Source: an uncultured Prevotellaceae bacterium
GTDB taxonomy: Bacteria; Bacteroidota; Bacteroidia; Bacteroidales; Bacteroidaceae
Length of the DNA stretch: 64,000 bases
Assembly (NCBI GenBank): GCA_902776195.1
Contig: CACYPF010000006.1
Location: 62,001 to 126,000, forward strand
Direction of reading: 5' to 3'
The notes under the pieces were generated by a model, which was not told the origin of the DNA, did no database searches, and worked only from the letters and a program-made list of their open reading frames with translations. Numbering within the stretch: position 1 is the stretch's first letter; every line of letters begins with the position of its first letter. Positions 37,966 to 46,755 of the stretch are shown here, in pieces. The translations under genes were made by a program, and so were the position numbers.

Positions 37966-39798
37966 ATGACAAAGGAAGAGAATGAGGAAAGGCTGAAGAG
38001 GCTCAAGAGCATTGTGAGTGCCCTGCCTGAGAAACCTGGCAGCTATCAGTATTACGATGCTGAGGGAACTATCATCTATGTGGGTAAGGCAAAGAACCTG
38101 AAGGCAAGAGTCTCTTCCTATTTCCACACCGAGGTAGACCGTTTCAAGACCAAGGTGCTGGTATCTAAGATACATGATATCAGCTATACCGTGGTGAATA
38201 CGGAAGAGGACGCATTACTCTTGGAGAACTCCCTCATCAAGAAGTATAACCCAAGGTACAACGTACTGCTGAAGGACGGCAAGACCTACCCCAGTATCTG
38301 CATCACCAAGGAATACCTGCCCCGCATCTTCCCTACGCGTACCATTAATAAGAAATGGGGAACCTACTACGGTCCCTATTCCCATGTGGGCAGCATGCAT
38401 GCCGTCCTCGAACTCATCAAGAAACTATACCACCCTCGCACGTGCCGCTTCCCCATTACACAAGAAGGGGTGGAACAGAAAAAATACCAAGTTTGCCTGG
38501 AATATCATATCAAGAACTGTGGGGCACCATGCATTGGAAAACAGTCTTGGGAGGACTATCAGAAGTGTATCGGACAGGCACGTGAGATATTAAAAGGGAA
38601 CACCCGCGAGGTGCTGCGGGCGATGAAAGACGAGATGCTGCAGTTGGCAGAGGAGCTACGCTTCGAGGAAGCCGAGGAAATCAAACGCCGTTACCTGCTC
38701 ATCGACCAGTTCGTATCGAAAAGCGAGGTGGTCAGCCATACCATTAACAACGTCGATGTCCTCACCATCACCAACGATGAGAAGGTCGCTTTCATCAACT
38801 ATATCCACGTCTCGAACGGCTCTATCAACCAGAGTTTCACCTTCGAATATAAGAAGAAACTCGATGAGACAGACGAGGAACTCCTCCAATTGGGTATTGT
38901 GGAGATGAGGGAGCGGTTCCACAGCAATGCGAAGGAGATTATCCTGCCCCAGGAGATTGATGTCAACCTGGAGGGTGTCACCATTACAGTACCCCAGAGA
39001 GGAGACAAAAAGACCCTTCTTGACCTCTCTCTGATGAATGGAAAACAGTATAAATTCGACCGTCTGAAACAAGCCGAGAAGCTTAATCCGGAGCAGAAAT
39101 CTGTTCGCCTGATGAAGGAGTTGCAAGACCTCCTGCACCTCCCCAAGATGCCCTACCAGATCGAGTGTTTCGACAACTCCAATATCTCCGGTTCCGATGC
39201 AGTGGCGGCATGTGTCGTCTTCAAGAAAATGAAACCCTCGAAACAAGACTACCGGAAATATAATATCAAGACCGTGGTAGGACCCGACGATTATGCCAGC
39301 ATGAAAGAGGTGGTATACCGGCGTTACCACCGTCTGATGGAAGAGGAGCAATCCCTACCCGACCTCATCGTCGCCGATGGTGGAAAAGGACAGATGGAGG
39401 TCATCCGACAAGCCGTTCAGGACGAGTTAGGACTCGATATTCCCATTGCCGGACTGGCAAAAGACGACAGACACAGGACCAATGAACTACTCTACGGTTT
39501 CCCACCACGGGTGGTAGGTATTAAGGACACATCCGAACTCTTCAGAGTACTGACCCATCTGCAGGATGAGGTACACCGCTTCGCCATTACCTTCCATCGT
39601 GACAAGCGGTCTAAGCATGCACTGCACTCAGAACTGGACGACATCAAGGGGTTAGGACCGAAGGGCAAGGAAGCCCTTTTAAAGGCATTTAAGAGCGTCA
39701 AACGCATCAAGGAGGCTACTCTCCCAGCCCTTACGGAAACGCTCGGCAGCGCCAAGGGAAAGGTGGTCTACGAGCATTTCCATCCCGCCGAGTCATAG
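37966..39798 (+). CDS. uvrC: excinuclease ABC subunit C
   Basis: Dual-incision nuclease of nucleotide excision repair. 610 residues. An N-terminal GIY-YIG domain (GSYQYYDAEGTIIYVGKAKNLKARVSSYF region, about 25-50), a UVR motif (about 215-250), the RNase H-like C-terminal endonuclease (IECFDNSNISG and VADGGKGQ) and terminal HhH motifs (LGPKGKEALLKAF). Normal length. 22 nt after apt, with parS in between. Confidence 0.96.
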   Translation: MTKEENEERLKRLKSIVSALPEKPGSYQYYDAEGTIIYVGKAKNLKARVSSYFHTEVDRFKTKVLVSKIHDISYTVVNTEEDALLLENSLIKKYNPRYNVLLKDGKTYPSICITKEYLPRIFPTRTINKKWGTYYGPYSHVGSMHAVLELIKKLYHPRTCRFPITQEGVEQKKYQVCLEYHIKNCGAPCIGKQSWEDYQKCIGQAREILKGNTREVLRAMKDEMLQLAEELRFEEAEEIKRRYLLIDQFVSKSEVVSHTINNVDVLTITNDEKVAFINYIHVSNGSINQSFTFEYKKKLDETDEELLQLGIVEMRERFHSNAKEIILPQEIDVNLEGVTITVPQRGDKKTLLDLSLMNGKQYKFDRLKQAEKLNPEQKSVRLMKELQDLLHLPKMPYQIECFDNSNISGSDAVAACVVFKKMKPSKQDYRKYNIKTVVGPDDYASMKEVVYRRYHRLMEEEQSLPDLIVADGGKGQMEVIRQAVQDELGLDIPIAGLAKDDRHRTNELLYGFPPRVVGIKDTSELFRVLTHLQDEVHRFAITFHRDKRSKHALHSELDDIKGLGPKGKEALLKAFKSVKRIKEATLPALTETLGSAKGKVVYEHFHPAES

Positions 39799-39841
39799 CC
39801 AATAAATAAGCATGCTATTGTAAAGAGGCATTCCTTTGATT

Positions 39842-39929
39842 GTAAATCAAATTGATTTGCAAAGTAAATCAAATTGAATTACTAAGTAAATCAAATTGAA
39901 TTACCGAGTAAATCAAATTGATTTACAAT
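39842..39929. repeat. iteron-like array, 4 x 22 bp
   Basis: Four uninterrupted direct repeats begin at 39842, 39864, 39886 and 39908; consensus GTAAATCAAATTGAATTAC plus three variable bases. Each unit contains the near-palindrome AAATCAAATTGATTT. It lies in the 305-bp gap between uvrC and dtd, which otherwise holds only the dtd promoter. Confidence 0.85.
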
Positions 39930-40077
39930 GATGCAAATACTACTTTACAACTCATCAGCTATGCTATATCATCATAAATAGCGTCAAATAACAAACATTA
40001 TCATAGTTTTTGTTTACCTTTGACCTGGCGGTCGAAGGTACTAACATTTGAGAAAACCCAAAATTCTTTTGGTTTTC

Positions 40078-40101
40078 TTCTCACTTAATCGTACCTTTGC
40101 A
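40078..40101 (+). promoter_or_regulatory. dtd promoter with extended box, probably leaderless
   Basis: CTCACTTAATCG then TACCTTTG (40092-40099), CAGC and the ATG at 40104. It shares TACCTTTGCAGCATGA with the mnmG start. Confidence 0.65.
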
Positions 40102-40103
40102 GC

Positions 40104-40556
40104 ATGAGAATAGTAATACAACGTGTACAGCATGCCAGTGTGACGATAGACGGAGAGGTACATAGTGCCATCCAGCAAGGGTTTTTGATCCTGCTGGGAG
40201 TCTGCGACGAGGATACCAGCGAGGATGTTGACTGGCTCGTCAAGAAGGTTGCAGCACTGCGTGTTTTCGATGACGAGAATCATGTCATGAACCGCTCCAT
40301 CATGGACATTGGTGGAGAGGCTTTAGTGGTCAGTCAGTTCACCCTCTTCGCCAGCTACAAGAAAGGTAACCGTCCCAGTTGGTTTAAGGCTGGAAGCCAC
40401 GAGCATTCCATCCCCCTCTATAACGAGTTCTGCTCGAAACTCAGTACAGCGATCGGCAAACCCGTAGGCACTGGAGAGTTCGGTGCTGACATGAAGGTGG
40501 AACTGCTCAACGACGGTCCCGTCACTATTTGCATGGATACCAAAAACAAAGAATAA
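40104..40556 (+). CDS. dtd: D-aminoacyl-tRNA deacylase
   Basis: Removes D-amino acids (and glycine from tRNA-Ala) mischarged on tRNAs. 150 residues, the normal length. N-terminus MRIVIQRVQHASVTIDG, active-site motif SQFTLFASYKKGNRPSW (about 77-93) and the C-terminal Gly-cisPro motif NDGPVTI. Heads the operon dtd, membrane protein, mazG-like, deoC. Confidence 0.96.
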   Translation: MRIVIQRVQHASVTIDGEVHSAIQQGFLILLGVCDEDTSEDVDWLVKKVAALRVFDDENHVMNRSIMDIGGEALVVSQFTLFASYKKGNRPSWFKAGSHEHSIPLYNEFCSKLSTAIGKPVGTGEFGADMKVELLNDGPVTICMDTKNKE

Positions 40557-40557
40557 G

Positions 40558-40806
40558 ATGAAAAAATACCTAAGAGAAATAGAGATATCGGGAATCATCC
40601 TGATGTTCATCGGCTTTATCATCAGCTTGACATCGGGATCTAATTTCGGTGTATGGCCTTGCGTCTTCGGAATACTCCTGTGGGTGGTCGTTTTCCTGTA
40701 TAGAGCCTTCCATTGGAAAGAATATGAACGGGAGAACAAACAAGCGATTATCATCGTCCTGCTCGCTATTGCGTTACTACTTTTCAACATGCTGACAAGA
40801 AGATGA
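40558..40806 (+). CDS. small membrane protein of unknown function
   Basis: 82 residues with three hydrophobic segments (about 11-28, 33-50 and 62-79), separated by a short basic stretch HWKEYERENKQ. One nt after the dtd stop and overlapping the next gene by 4 bp (ATGA), so co-translated. No family recognised. Confidence 0.75.
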   Translation: MKKYLREIEISGIILMFIGFIISLTSGSNFGVWPCVFGILLWVVVFLYRAFHWKEYERENKQAIIIVLLAIALLLFNMLTRR

Positions 40807-41123
40807 CGATACGGGAGGCACAAGACACTGTAGACCAGTGGATTAAGACATACGGAGTAAGGTATTTCTCTGAACTGACCAATATGGCAGTATTAACAGA
40901 GGAAGTGGGAGAACTGGCTCGTGTCATCGCACGAAAATATGGTGACCAGAGCTTTAAACCAGGAGAGAAAGACAACCTGGGAGACGAGATGGCTGACGTG
41001 CTGTGGGTACTGCTCTGTCTTGCCAACCAGACCGGCATTGATCTCACAGAGGAACTCCAGAAGAATATCGAGAAGAAGACAAAGAGAGACAAGACACGAC
41101 ATATCAACAACGACAAATTATAA
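40803..41123 (+). CDS. MazG-like nucleotide pyrophosphohydrolase
   Basis: 106-residue all-alpha NTP pyrophosphatase. The Mg-binding EExxE...ExxD pattern is present as EEVGELARVI followed by GDEMADVLWVL. Likely house-cleaning of non-canonical nucleotides. ATGA overlap with the preceding gene; deoC starts 4 nt downstream. Confidence 0.9.
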   Translation: MTIREAQDTVDQWIKTYGVRYFSELTNMAVLTEEVGELARVIARKYGDQSFKPGEKDNLGDEMADVLWVLLCLANQTGIDLTEELQKNIEKKTKRDKTRHINNDKL

Positions 41124-41127
41124 GAAG

Positions 41128-42021
41128 ATGGAACAGACAGAGAATAAGTATGAGAAGGCTTTAAACCTTTACGATACCAATATCAGCGACGAGGAAGTAC
41201 GCAATGCCGTCCGCAAGATCATCGCAGAGAAAGTGCATGAGAACGACACCCCTGAGGTAAAGAAATTCCTCATGGGAAGTGTCGAGTTGACGACCCTCAA
41301 GACCACCGACTCAGAAGAGAGTGTGATGGCTTTCACAGAGCGTGTCAACCAGTTTGACGAGACCTACCCTGACCTGCCCCATGTCGCCACCATCTGCGTA
41401 TACCCCTGTTTTGCCAAGACAGTAGCAGAGACCCTGGAAGTCGACGGAGTAGAAATAGCCTGTGTATCAGGTAGTTTTCCCTCGTCACAGGCATTGATAG
41501 AGGTGAAGATAGCAGAGACGGCACTTGCCATCAAGGATGGAGCTACAGAAATCGATATCGTCATGCCGGTAGGTAAGTTCCTCAGTGGTAATTACGAGGA
41601 TGTTGCCGACGAGATTGCCGAGCTGAAAGCTGTCTGTGGAGAGCATAAGATGAAAGTCATCTTGGAGACCGGTTGTCTGAAGACCGCCTCAAACATCAAG
41701 AAAGCAGCTATCATCGCCATGTACGCAGGAGCCGACTACATCAAGACAAGTACTGGAAAGTTAGAGCCTGCAGCTACCCCGGAGGCAGCCTATGTGATGT
41801 GTCAAGCTATTAAGGAATACTACGACAAGACAGGTATACAGATCGGTTTCAAACCAGCCGGTGGACTCAACAGTGTGATGGATGCCCTGATCTACTACAC
41901 CACCGTCAAGGAAGTATTAGGAAAAGAATGGCTCACCAACCAGTGGTTCCGTTTGGGAACATCACGATTGACAAACCTTTTGTTAAGTGAGATAACGGGA
42001 GAAGAGACGAAATTCTTCTAA
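41128..42021 (+). CDS. deoC: deoxyribose-phosphate aldolase
   Basis: Cleaves deoxyribose-5-phosphate to glyceraldehyde-3-phosphate and acetaldehyde in deoxynucleoside catabolism. 297 residues from the ATG at 41128; the open frame extends 69 codons upstream inside mazG, but that part is a frame shadow. The Schiff-base lysine is in DYIKTSTGK (about residue 210) and a second key lysine in GFKPAGG. 3' end overlaps the convergent prenyltransferase gene by 4 bp. Confidence 0.94.
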   Translation: MEQTENKYEKALNLYDTNISDEEVRNAVRKIIAEKVHENDTPEVKKFLMGSVELTTLKTTDSEESVMAFTERVNQFDETYPDLPHVATICVYPCFAKTVAETLEVDGVEIACVSGSFPSSQALIEVKIAETALAIKDGATEIDIVMPVGKFLSGNYEDVADEIAELKAVCGEHKMKVILETGCLKTASNIKKAAIIAMYAGADYIKTSTGKLEPAATPEAAYVMCQAIKEYYDKTGIQIGFKPAGGLNSVMDALIYYTTVKEVLGKEWLTNQWFRLGTSRLTNLLLSEITGEETKFF

Positions 42022-42995
42022 TACTTACGCTCTATCACATAGTCGACATAGGCAGTCAAGGCATCCTTGATTGCCTTTTCTTTGACACTCGTGCGGATAT
42101 AGTCCATGCAGATCTCACTGAACTCCTGCATACGCTGCTCCGCATAATCGATACCCCCCTGCTGTTTCGTGAACTCTACCAAGACAGCTATCTCATCGGC
42201 GTTGATGGTACCCGCCTTTACCTTCTTGGCAAGGGTATGCATCGACTCATACCCACCCTTGTTCAACGCATAGATAACAGGGAGTGTCAACTTACCCTCG
42301 GTCATGTCGTTACCAGTAGGTTTGCCGATATCTTTTGAGTCGTAATAGTCGAAGATATCATCACGGATCTGGAACATGATACCCAATGTCTGTCCAAACT
42401 TCCTTGCTTTCTCCACTTCCTCATCAGAAGCACCAGCGGAGATAGCACCGATAGCTGCACAAGCCTCAAACAAAGCTGCCGTCTTCTGCTTAATAACCTG
42501 GTAATAAACCTCCTCGCTCAACTCCTGGTTCTGGATATTAGAGAGTTGCAGTATTTCTCCTGCTGCCAATATACGACCCAGTTCCGCAAGGTACTCCACG
42601 ATGCGCTGGTTACCTGTGTTCGACACCTTCAACAATGCCGTTGAAAGGATATAGTCACCCACCAATACGGCTACCTTATTATTATAGGTCGCATTCACGG
42701 AAGCCTGTCCACGACGCTCCCCACTCTCGTCCACCACATCATCATGCACCAACGATGCCGTATGCAGCAACTCAAGACCCACGGCAGCATATTGCGTCAC
42801 CTTTGAGATACCCCCATAGTTCTTCGCAGCTAACAAGATCAGCATCGGACGCATCCTCTTACCACCACGCTGCCGGATATGCGACAATGCTTGAGAAAGT
42901 AGACCGTCCTCATGCGACAAACACTCGTTAAACAACTCGATGAAATCGTTTAATTCCTGCTCTATAGGCTTCTTTATCCGTGACAAATAATCCAT
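42018..42995 (-). CDS. polyprenyl diphosphate synthase (trans, long chain)
   Basis: 325 residues; builds the side chain of menaquinone from isoprene units. First aspartate-rich motif HDDVVDE (about 84-90) and second motif IRDDIFDYYD (about 210-219) are intact. Chain length cannot be read from sequence with certainty; octaprenyl or longer is usual. The start at 42995 (MDYLSRI) is preferred over 43016. Promoter TATTTTTG on the minus strand at 43014-43021. Confidence 0.92.
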   Translation of the reverse strand: MDYLSRIKKPIEQELNDFIELFNECLSHEDGLLSQALSHIRQRGGKRMRPMLILLAAKNYGGISKVTQYAAVGLELLHTASLVHDDVVDESGERRGQASVNATYNNKVAVLVGDYILSTALLKVSNTGNQRIVEYLAELGRILAAGEILQLSNIQNQELSEEVYYQVIKQKTAALFEACAAIGAISAGASDEEVEKARKFGQTLGIMFQIRDDIFDYYDSKDIGKPTGNDMTEGKLTLPVIYALNKGGYESMHTLAKKVKAGTINADEIAVLVEFTKQQGGIDYAEQRMQEFSEICMDYIRTSVKEKAIKDALTAYVDYVIERKY

Positions 42996-43082
42996 TTCTA
43001 TTGATTTTTGATACAAAAATAGTGAAAATATCGGGATTTTGAAAAATATTTTAGTAATTTTACGCAGAAAATAAACAATGTT

Positions 43083-45848
43083 ATGGATAAACTCTTCCTT
43101 TTAGACGCTTATGCACTCATCTACCGGTCGTATTATGCGTTCATCAAGAACCCACGAATTAACTCGAAAGGTCTTAACACCTCTGCCATCGTGGGATTTG
43201 TGAATACCCTGCAAGAAGTGCTCACCAAAGAGCAACCAACCCATTTGGGAGTAGCTTTCGACCCCCATGGTCCTACTTTCCGCAGTGATGCCTACCCTGC
43301 TTACAAAGCACAACGTGAGGCTACCCCAGAGGATATCCGAAAAGCGGTACCTATCATCAAAGACTTGTTGAAAGCATGGAATATTCCCATCCTGCAGGTT
43401 GACGGATATGAAGCAGACGATGTTATCGGTACCCTTGCCACGAAAGCAGGGGCTCAAGGTGTAACCACTTATATGTTGACACCAGATAAGGACTACGGAC
43501 AGTTGGTCAACGAGCATGTCTTTATCTTCCGTCCCCGGCATGGAGGTGGCTATGAGACCATGGGTATAGAAGAGGTGAAAGCAAAATATGGCATTCCATC
43601 GACACATGCTGTCATCGACCTCCTTGCGTTGATGGGTGACTCAGCAGATAACTTCCCTGGTTGTCCGGGTGTGGGAGAGAAGACTGCCGTCAAACTCATC
43701 GACCAGTTTGGTACCATCGAGAATATGTTGGAACATACGGAGGAGATCAAAGGTGCCCTCAAGACAAAAGTAGAAGAACATGTGGACGACATCAAGATGT
43801 CGAAATTCTTGGCAACCATCAAAACGGATGTTCCCATCGAACTGAATCTCGACGAACTGAAAATCTCAGAGCCGAATGAGGAGGAACTCGGAAAACTCTT
43901 AGACGAATTAGAGTTTAAGACCCTTGCTGGTAAGATTCTTAAAAAGTCTGAAAAAACGTCCAAACCTGTTAACGGACAACTCGATTTGTTTGCCGAATTT
44001 GCGCCCGTGGGGTCGAACGAGCCAGAATTTTCAAATCTAGAGACGTTAAAAACAACCTCTCACAACTATCAACTCATTGATAATGAAGAAGATTTGAAGA
44101 AATTATGTGACTTTTTTCTTACAAACAAAATTCTCAGTCTAGACACAGAGACCACTTCGACCAATGCAATTGACGCAGAACTGGTAGGATTGAGCTTTGC
44201 GGTGAAGGAGCATGAGGCATTTTATGTCCCCATCCCAGAGAATCGGGAAGAAGCCCAGAAGCGAGTCGATATCTTCCGACCCGTCTATGAGAGTGAGAAA
44301 ATTCTCAAGGTGGGTCAGAATCTGAAATACGACTTGGAGGTATTACGCAACTATGGCATTGAGCTAAAAGGAAAAATGTGGGACACCATGATAGCCCATT
44401 ATCTCATCCAACCCGAGTTGCGTCATAACATGGACTACATGGCAGAGATCTATCTGCACTACCAGACTATCCATATTGATGAACTGATAGGACCTAAGGG
44501 TAAGAACCAACGTTCGATGCGGGAACTCGATCCTAAGGATGTCTATGAGTATGCTGCGGAGGATGCCGATATCACACTACAACTCAAGAACAAACTCGAA
44601 CCTGAACTGAAGAAATATGGTGCCGAGAAGTTGTTTTATGAGATAGAGATGCCTTTGATGCCTGTCCTTGCCGAAATGGAGATGAACGGCGTCTGCCTGG
44701 ATACTGACTCGTTAGCAGAGACCTCCAAGCAACTGACCTCTCGCATGAATGAGATTGAGCAACGTATCTATGAACTCGCCGGTCAACCGTTCAATATCGC
44801 ATCACCAAAACAAGTAGGTGAGATTCTCTTTGACAAACTTAAAATCGTAGAGAAAGCGAAGAAGACTAAGACCGGTCAGTATGTGACCTCAGAAGAGGTA
44901 CTGCAACAACTCAAGAACAAACACGAGATTGTAGCTGACATTCTGGAACACAGAGGGTTAAAGAAACTTATCGGTACTTATATCGATGCGCTACCCAAAC
45001 TGATTAACCCACATACAGGACATATCCATACTTCGTTTAACCAGACGATTACCGCTACGGGACGACTGTCTTCCTCAGACCCTAACCTGCAGAACATCCC
45101 TATCCGCGGAGAGGATGGTAAGGAAATCCGTAAGGCGTTTATCCCAGAACCCGGTTGTTTGTTCTTCTCTGCAGACTATAGTCAGATAGAACTTCGTGTG
45201 ATGGCACATCTGAGTAATGATGACAATATGATAGAGGTGTTCCGAGAGGGTAAGGACCTCCATGCGGCAACAGCTGCCAATATCTATAAGAAACCCATCG
45301 AGGAAGTGACACGTGACGAGCGTACGAAGTCAAAGCGTGCTAATTTCGGTATTATCTATGGCATCACCGTTTTTGGTCTTGCCGAGCGTCTGGATATCGA
45401 CCGGGCAGAGGCAAAACAACTGATAGACGGTTACTTCGACACCTTCCCACAGGTACATGACTACATGGAGAAATCCAAGGAGATAGCTCGTCAACAAGGG
45501 TACGTTACTACCCTATTCGGTCGTCGCCGTTATCTTCCGGATATCAACAGTGCTAATAGTGTCGTGCGAGGATTTGCAGAGCGAAATGCCATCAATGCAC
45601 CTATACAAGGTACAGCAGCCGACATCATCAAAGTAGCGATGATACGTATCTTCCAACGTTTTAAGAAAGAAGGTATCAAGAGTAAGATGATCCTGCAAGT
45701 ACATGACGAATTGAACTTCTCTGTCTACCCAGAAGAGAAAGAGCAGGTAGAACGCATCGTATTGGAAGAGATGCAAGGAGCCTTTGATATGAAAGTACCC
45801 TTGGTGGCAGACAGTGGTTTTGGTAATAATTGGTTGGAGGCACATTAA
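43083..45848 (+). CDS. polA: DNA polymerase I
   Basis: 921 residues with all three domains: 5'-3' exonuclease (about 1-290), 3'-5' exonuclease with an apparently active LDTET motif (about residue 357), and the polymerase domain (about 560-921) with DYSQIELRVMAHLS, KRANFGIIYG and QVHDELNFS. Okazaki-fragment maturation and repair synthesis. Its TAA overlaps the ATG of the methyltransferase gene by one base. Confidence 0.97.
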   Translation: MDKLFLLDAYALIYRSYYAFIKNPRINSKGLNTSAIVGFVNTLQEVLTKEQPTHLGVAFDPHGPTFRSDAYPAYKAQREATPEDIRKAVPIIKDLLKAWNIPILQVDGYEADDVIGTLATKAGAQGVTTYMLTPDKDYGQLVNEHVFIFRPRHGGGYETMGIEEVKAKYGIPSTHAVIDLLALMGDSADNFPGCPGVGEKTAVKLIDQFGTIENMLEHTEEIKGALKTKVEEHVDDIKMSKFLATIKTDVPIELNLDELKISEPNEEELGKLLDELEFKTLAGKILKKSEKTSKPVNGQLDLFAEFAPVGSNEPEFSNLETLKTTSHNYQLIDNEEDLKKLCDFFLTNKILSLDTETTSTNAIDAELVGLSFAVKEHEAFYVPIPENREEAQKRVDIFRPVYESEKILKVGQNLKYDLEVLRNYGIELKGKMWDTMIAHYLIQPELRHNMDYMAEIYLHYQTIHIDELIGPKGKNQRSMRELDPKDVYEYAAEDADITLQLKNKLEPELKKYGAEKLFYEIEMPLMPVLAEMEMNGVCLDTDSLAETSKQLTSRMNEIEQRIYELAGQPFNIASPKQVGEILFDKLKIVEKAKKTKTGQYVTSEEVLQQLKNKHEIVADILEHRGLKKLIGTYIDALPKLINPHTGHIHTSFNQTITATGRLSSSDPNLQNIPIRGEDGKEIRKAFIPEPGCLFFSADYSQIELRVMAHLSNDDNMIEVFREGKDLHAATAANIYKKPIEEVTRDERTKSKRANFGIIYGITVFGLAERLDIDRAEAKQLIDGYFDTFPQVHDYMEKSKEIARQQGYVTTLFGRRRYLPDINSANSVVRGFAERNAINAPIQGTAADIIKVAMIRIFQRFKKEGIKSKMILQVHDELNFSVYPEEKEQVERIVLEEMQGAFDMKVPLVADSGFGNNWLEAH

Positions 45849-46387
45849 TGAGAAAAATACGTACTATAGAGATGCAACGACTCACGATAGATGAGTTTAA
45901 AGCATCAGAGAAACTACCCCTTATTGTCGTATTGGACGATGTCCGTTCGATGTATAATATCGGCAGTGTATTCCGTACCTGCGATGCTTTCAGGGTCACT
46001 GCGGTTTATCTGTGTGGTATCTGTCAGACACCTCCATCCACTGAGATACACAAGACAGCATTAGGAGCTGAGGAAAGTGTCTCGTGGAAGTATTTCAAGA
46101 CAACCCTTGAAGCCGTGGAGGAACTCAAGAAAGAAGGTTATTTCGTGTACTCCGTAGAACAAGTGGAACACAGTACGAAACTGCAAACCTTCACACCAAA
46201 ACAGCAACAGAAATATGCTGTCATCTTAGGAAATGAAGTAAAAGGAGTCCATCAGGAAGTCGTTGATGCTTCAGACGGATGCCTGGAGATTCCACAGTTA
46301 GGTACCAAGCACTCTATGAATGTCAGCGTGACAGCAGGTATTATCATCTATAAGTTTGCTGAGAACCTGTTCTTAAATCAACAATAA
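45848..46387 (+). CDS. SpoU/TrmH-family RNA 2'-O-methyltransferase
   Basis: 179-residue SPOUT (knotted) methyltransferase. Motif 1 NIGSVFRTCDAF, motif 2 ILGNEVKGV and motif 3 IPQLGTKHSMNVSVTAGI are all present. The target (tRNA or rRNA) is not determinable. Starts at 45848, overlapping the polA stop codon (TAATG). Confidence 0.92.
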   Translation: MRKIRTIEMQRLTIDEFKASEKLPLIVVLDDVRSMYNIGSVFRTCDAFRVTAVYLCGICQTPPSTEIHKTALGAEESVSWKYFKTTLEAVEELKKEGYFVYSVEQVEHSTKLQTFTPKQQQKYAVILGNEVKGVHQEVVDASDGCLEIPQLGTKHSMNVSVTAGIIIYKFAENLFLNQQ

Positions 46388-46755
46388 GTGTGGATAAGTA
46401 TGTGCAAAACAGTGTGGATAAATAGTGCAATATGAAATAATCCACAGTTCTCCCCTACTCCATCTGGGTATAAAAAGAATAAATCACTGCTTTCTTAGCA
46501 ACTTTTCCACTAAAAAAGAATGAAAAAAGATATAAACTTAGTAATTTTGCACCAAAATCGGAAGTTGTGGATAAACTGCTTATCTGACTAATAATCAAGA
46601 AGAAAGTATCCACAAAGTATGTGAGTGACTGAAGATAACAAGTGAATAAACTATCTGGCAAGAAAACAACTGAAAAGTTATGCACTTATCAACGGCATAT
46701 CAACATACTCATTTAATTTTAAAAGAAAAAATAAAAAAAGAAATATAATAATGTT
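46388..46755. other. candidate chromosomal replication origin (oriC)
   Basis: 368-bp non-coding gap with a dense cluster of DnaA boxes. Three are perfect on the minus strand (TGTGGATAA at 46389-46397, 46413-46421 and 46566-46574); two on the plus strand have one mismatch (TAATCCACA 46438-46446, GTATCCACA 46606-46614); weaker ones are at 46503 and 46678. A purine-rich A/T tract at about 46711-46752 could serve as the unwinding element. Two parS-like sites lie 9 kb away. No dnaA is in the window, and strand skew was not computed. Confidence 0.75.

Noticed and set aside
39842-39929. Regular repeats suggesting a CRISPR array
   Set aside because: The 22-bp units are directly adjacent with no unique spacers, and no cas gene is present.
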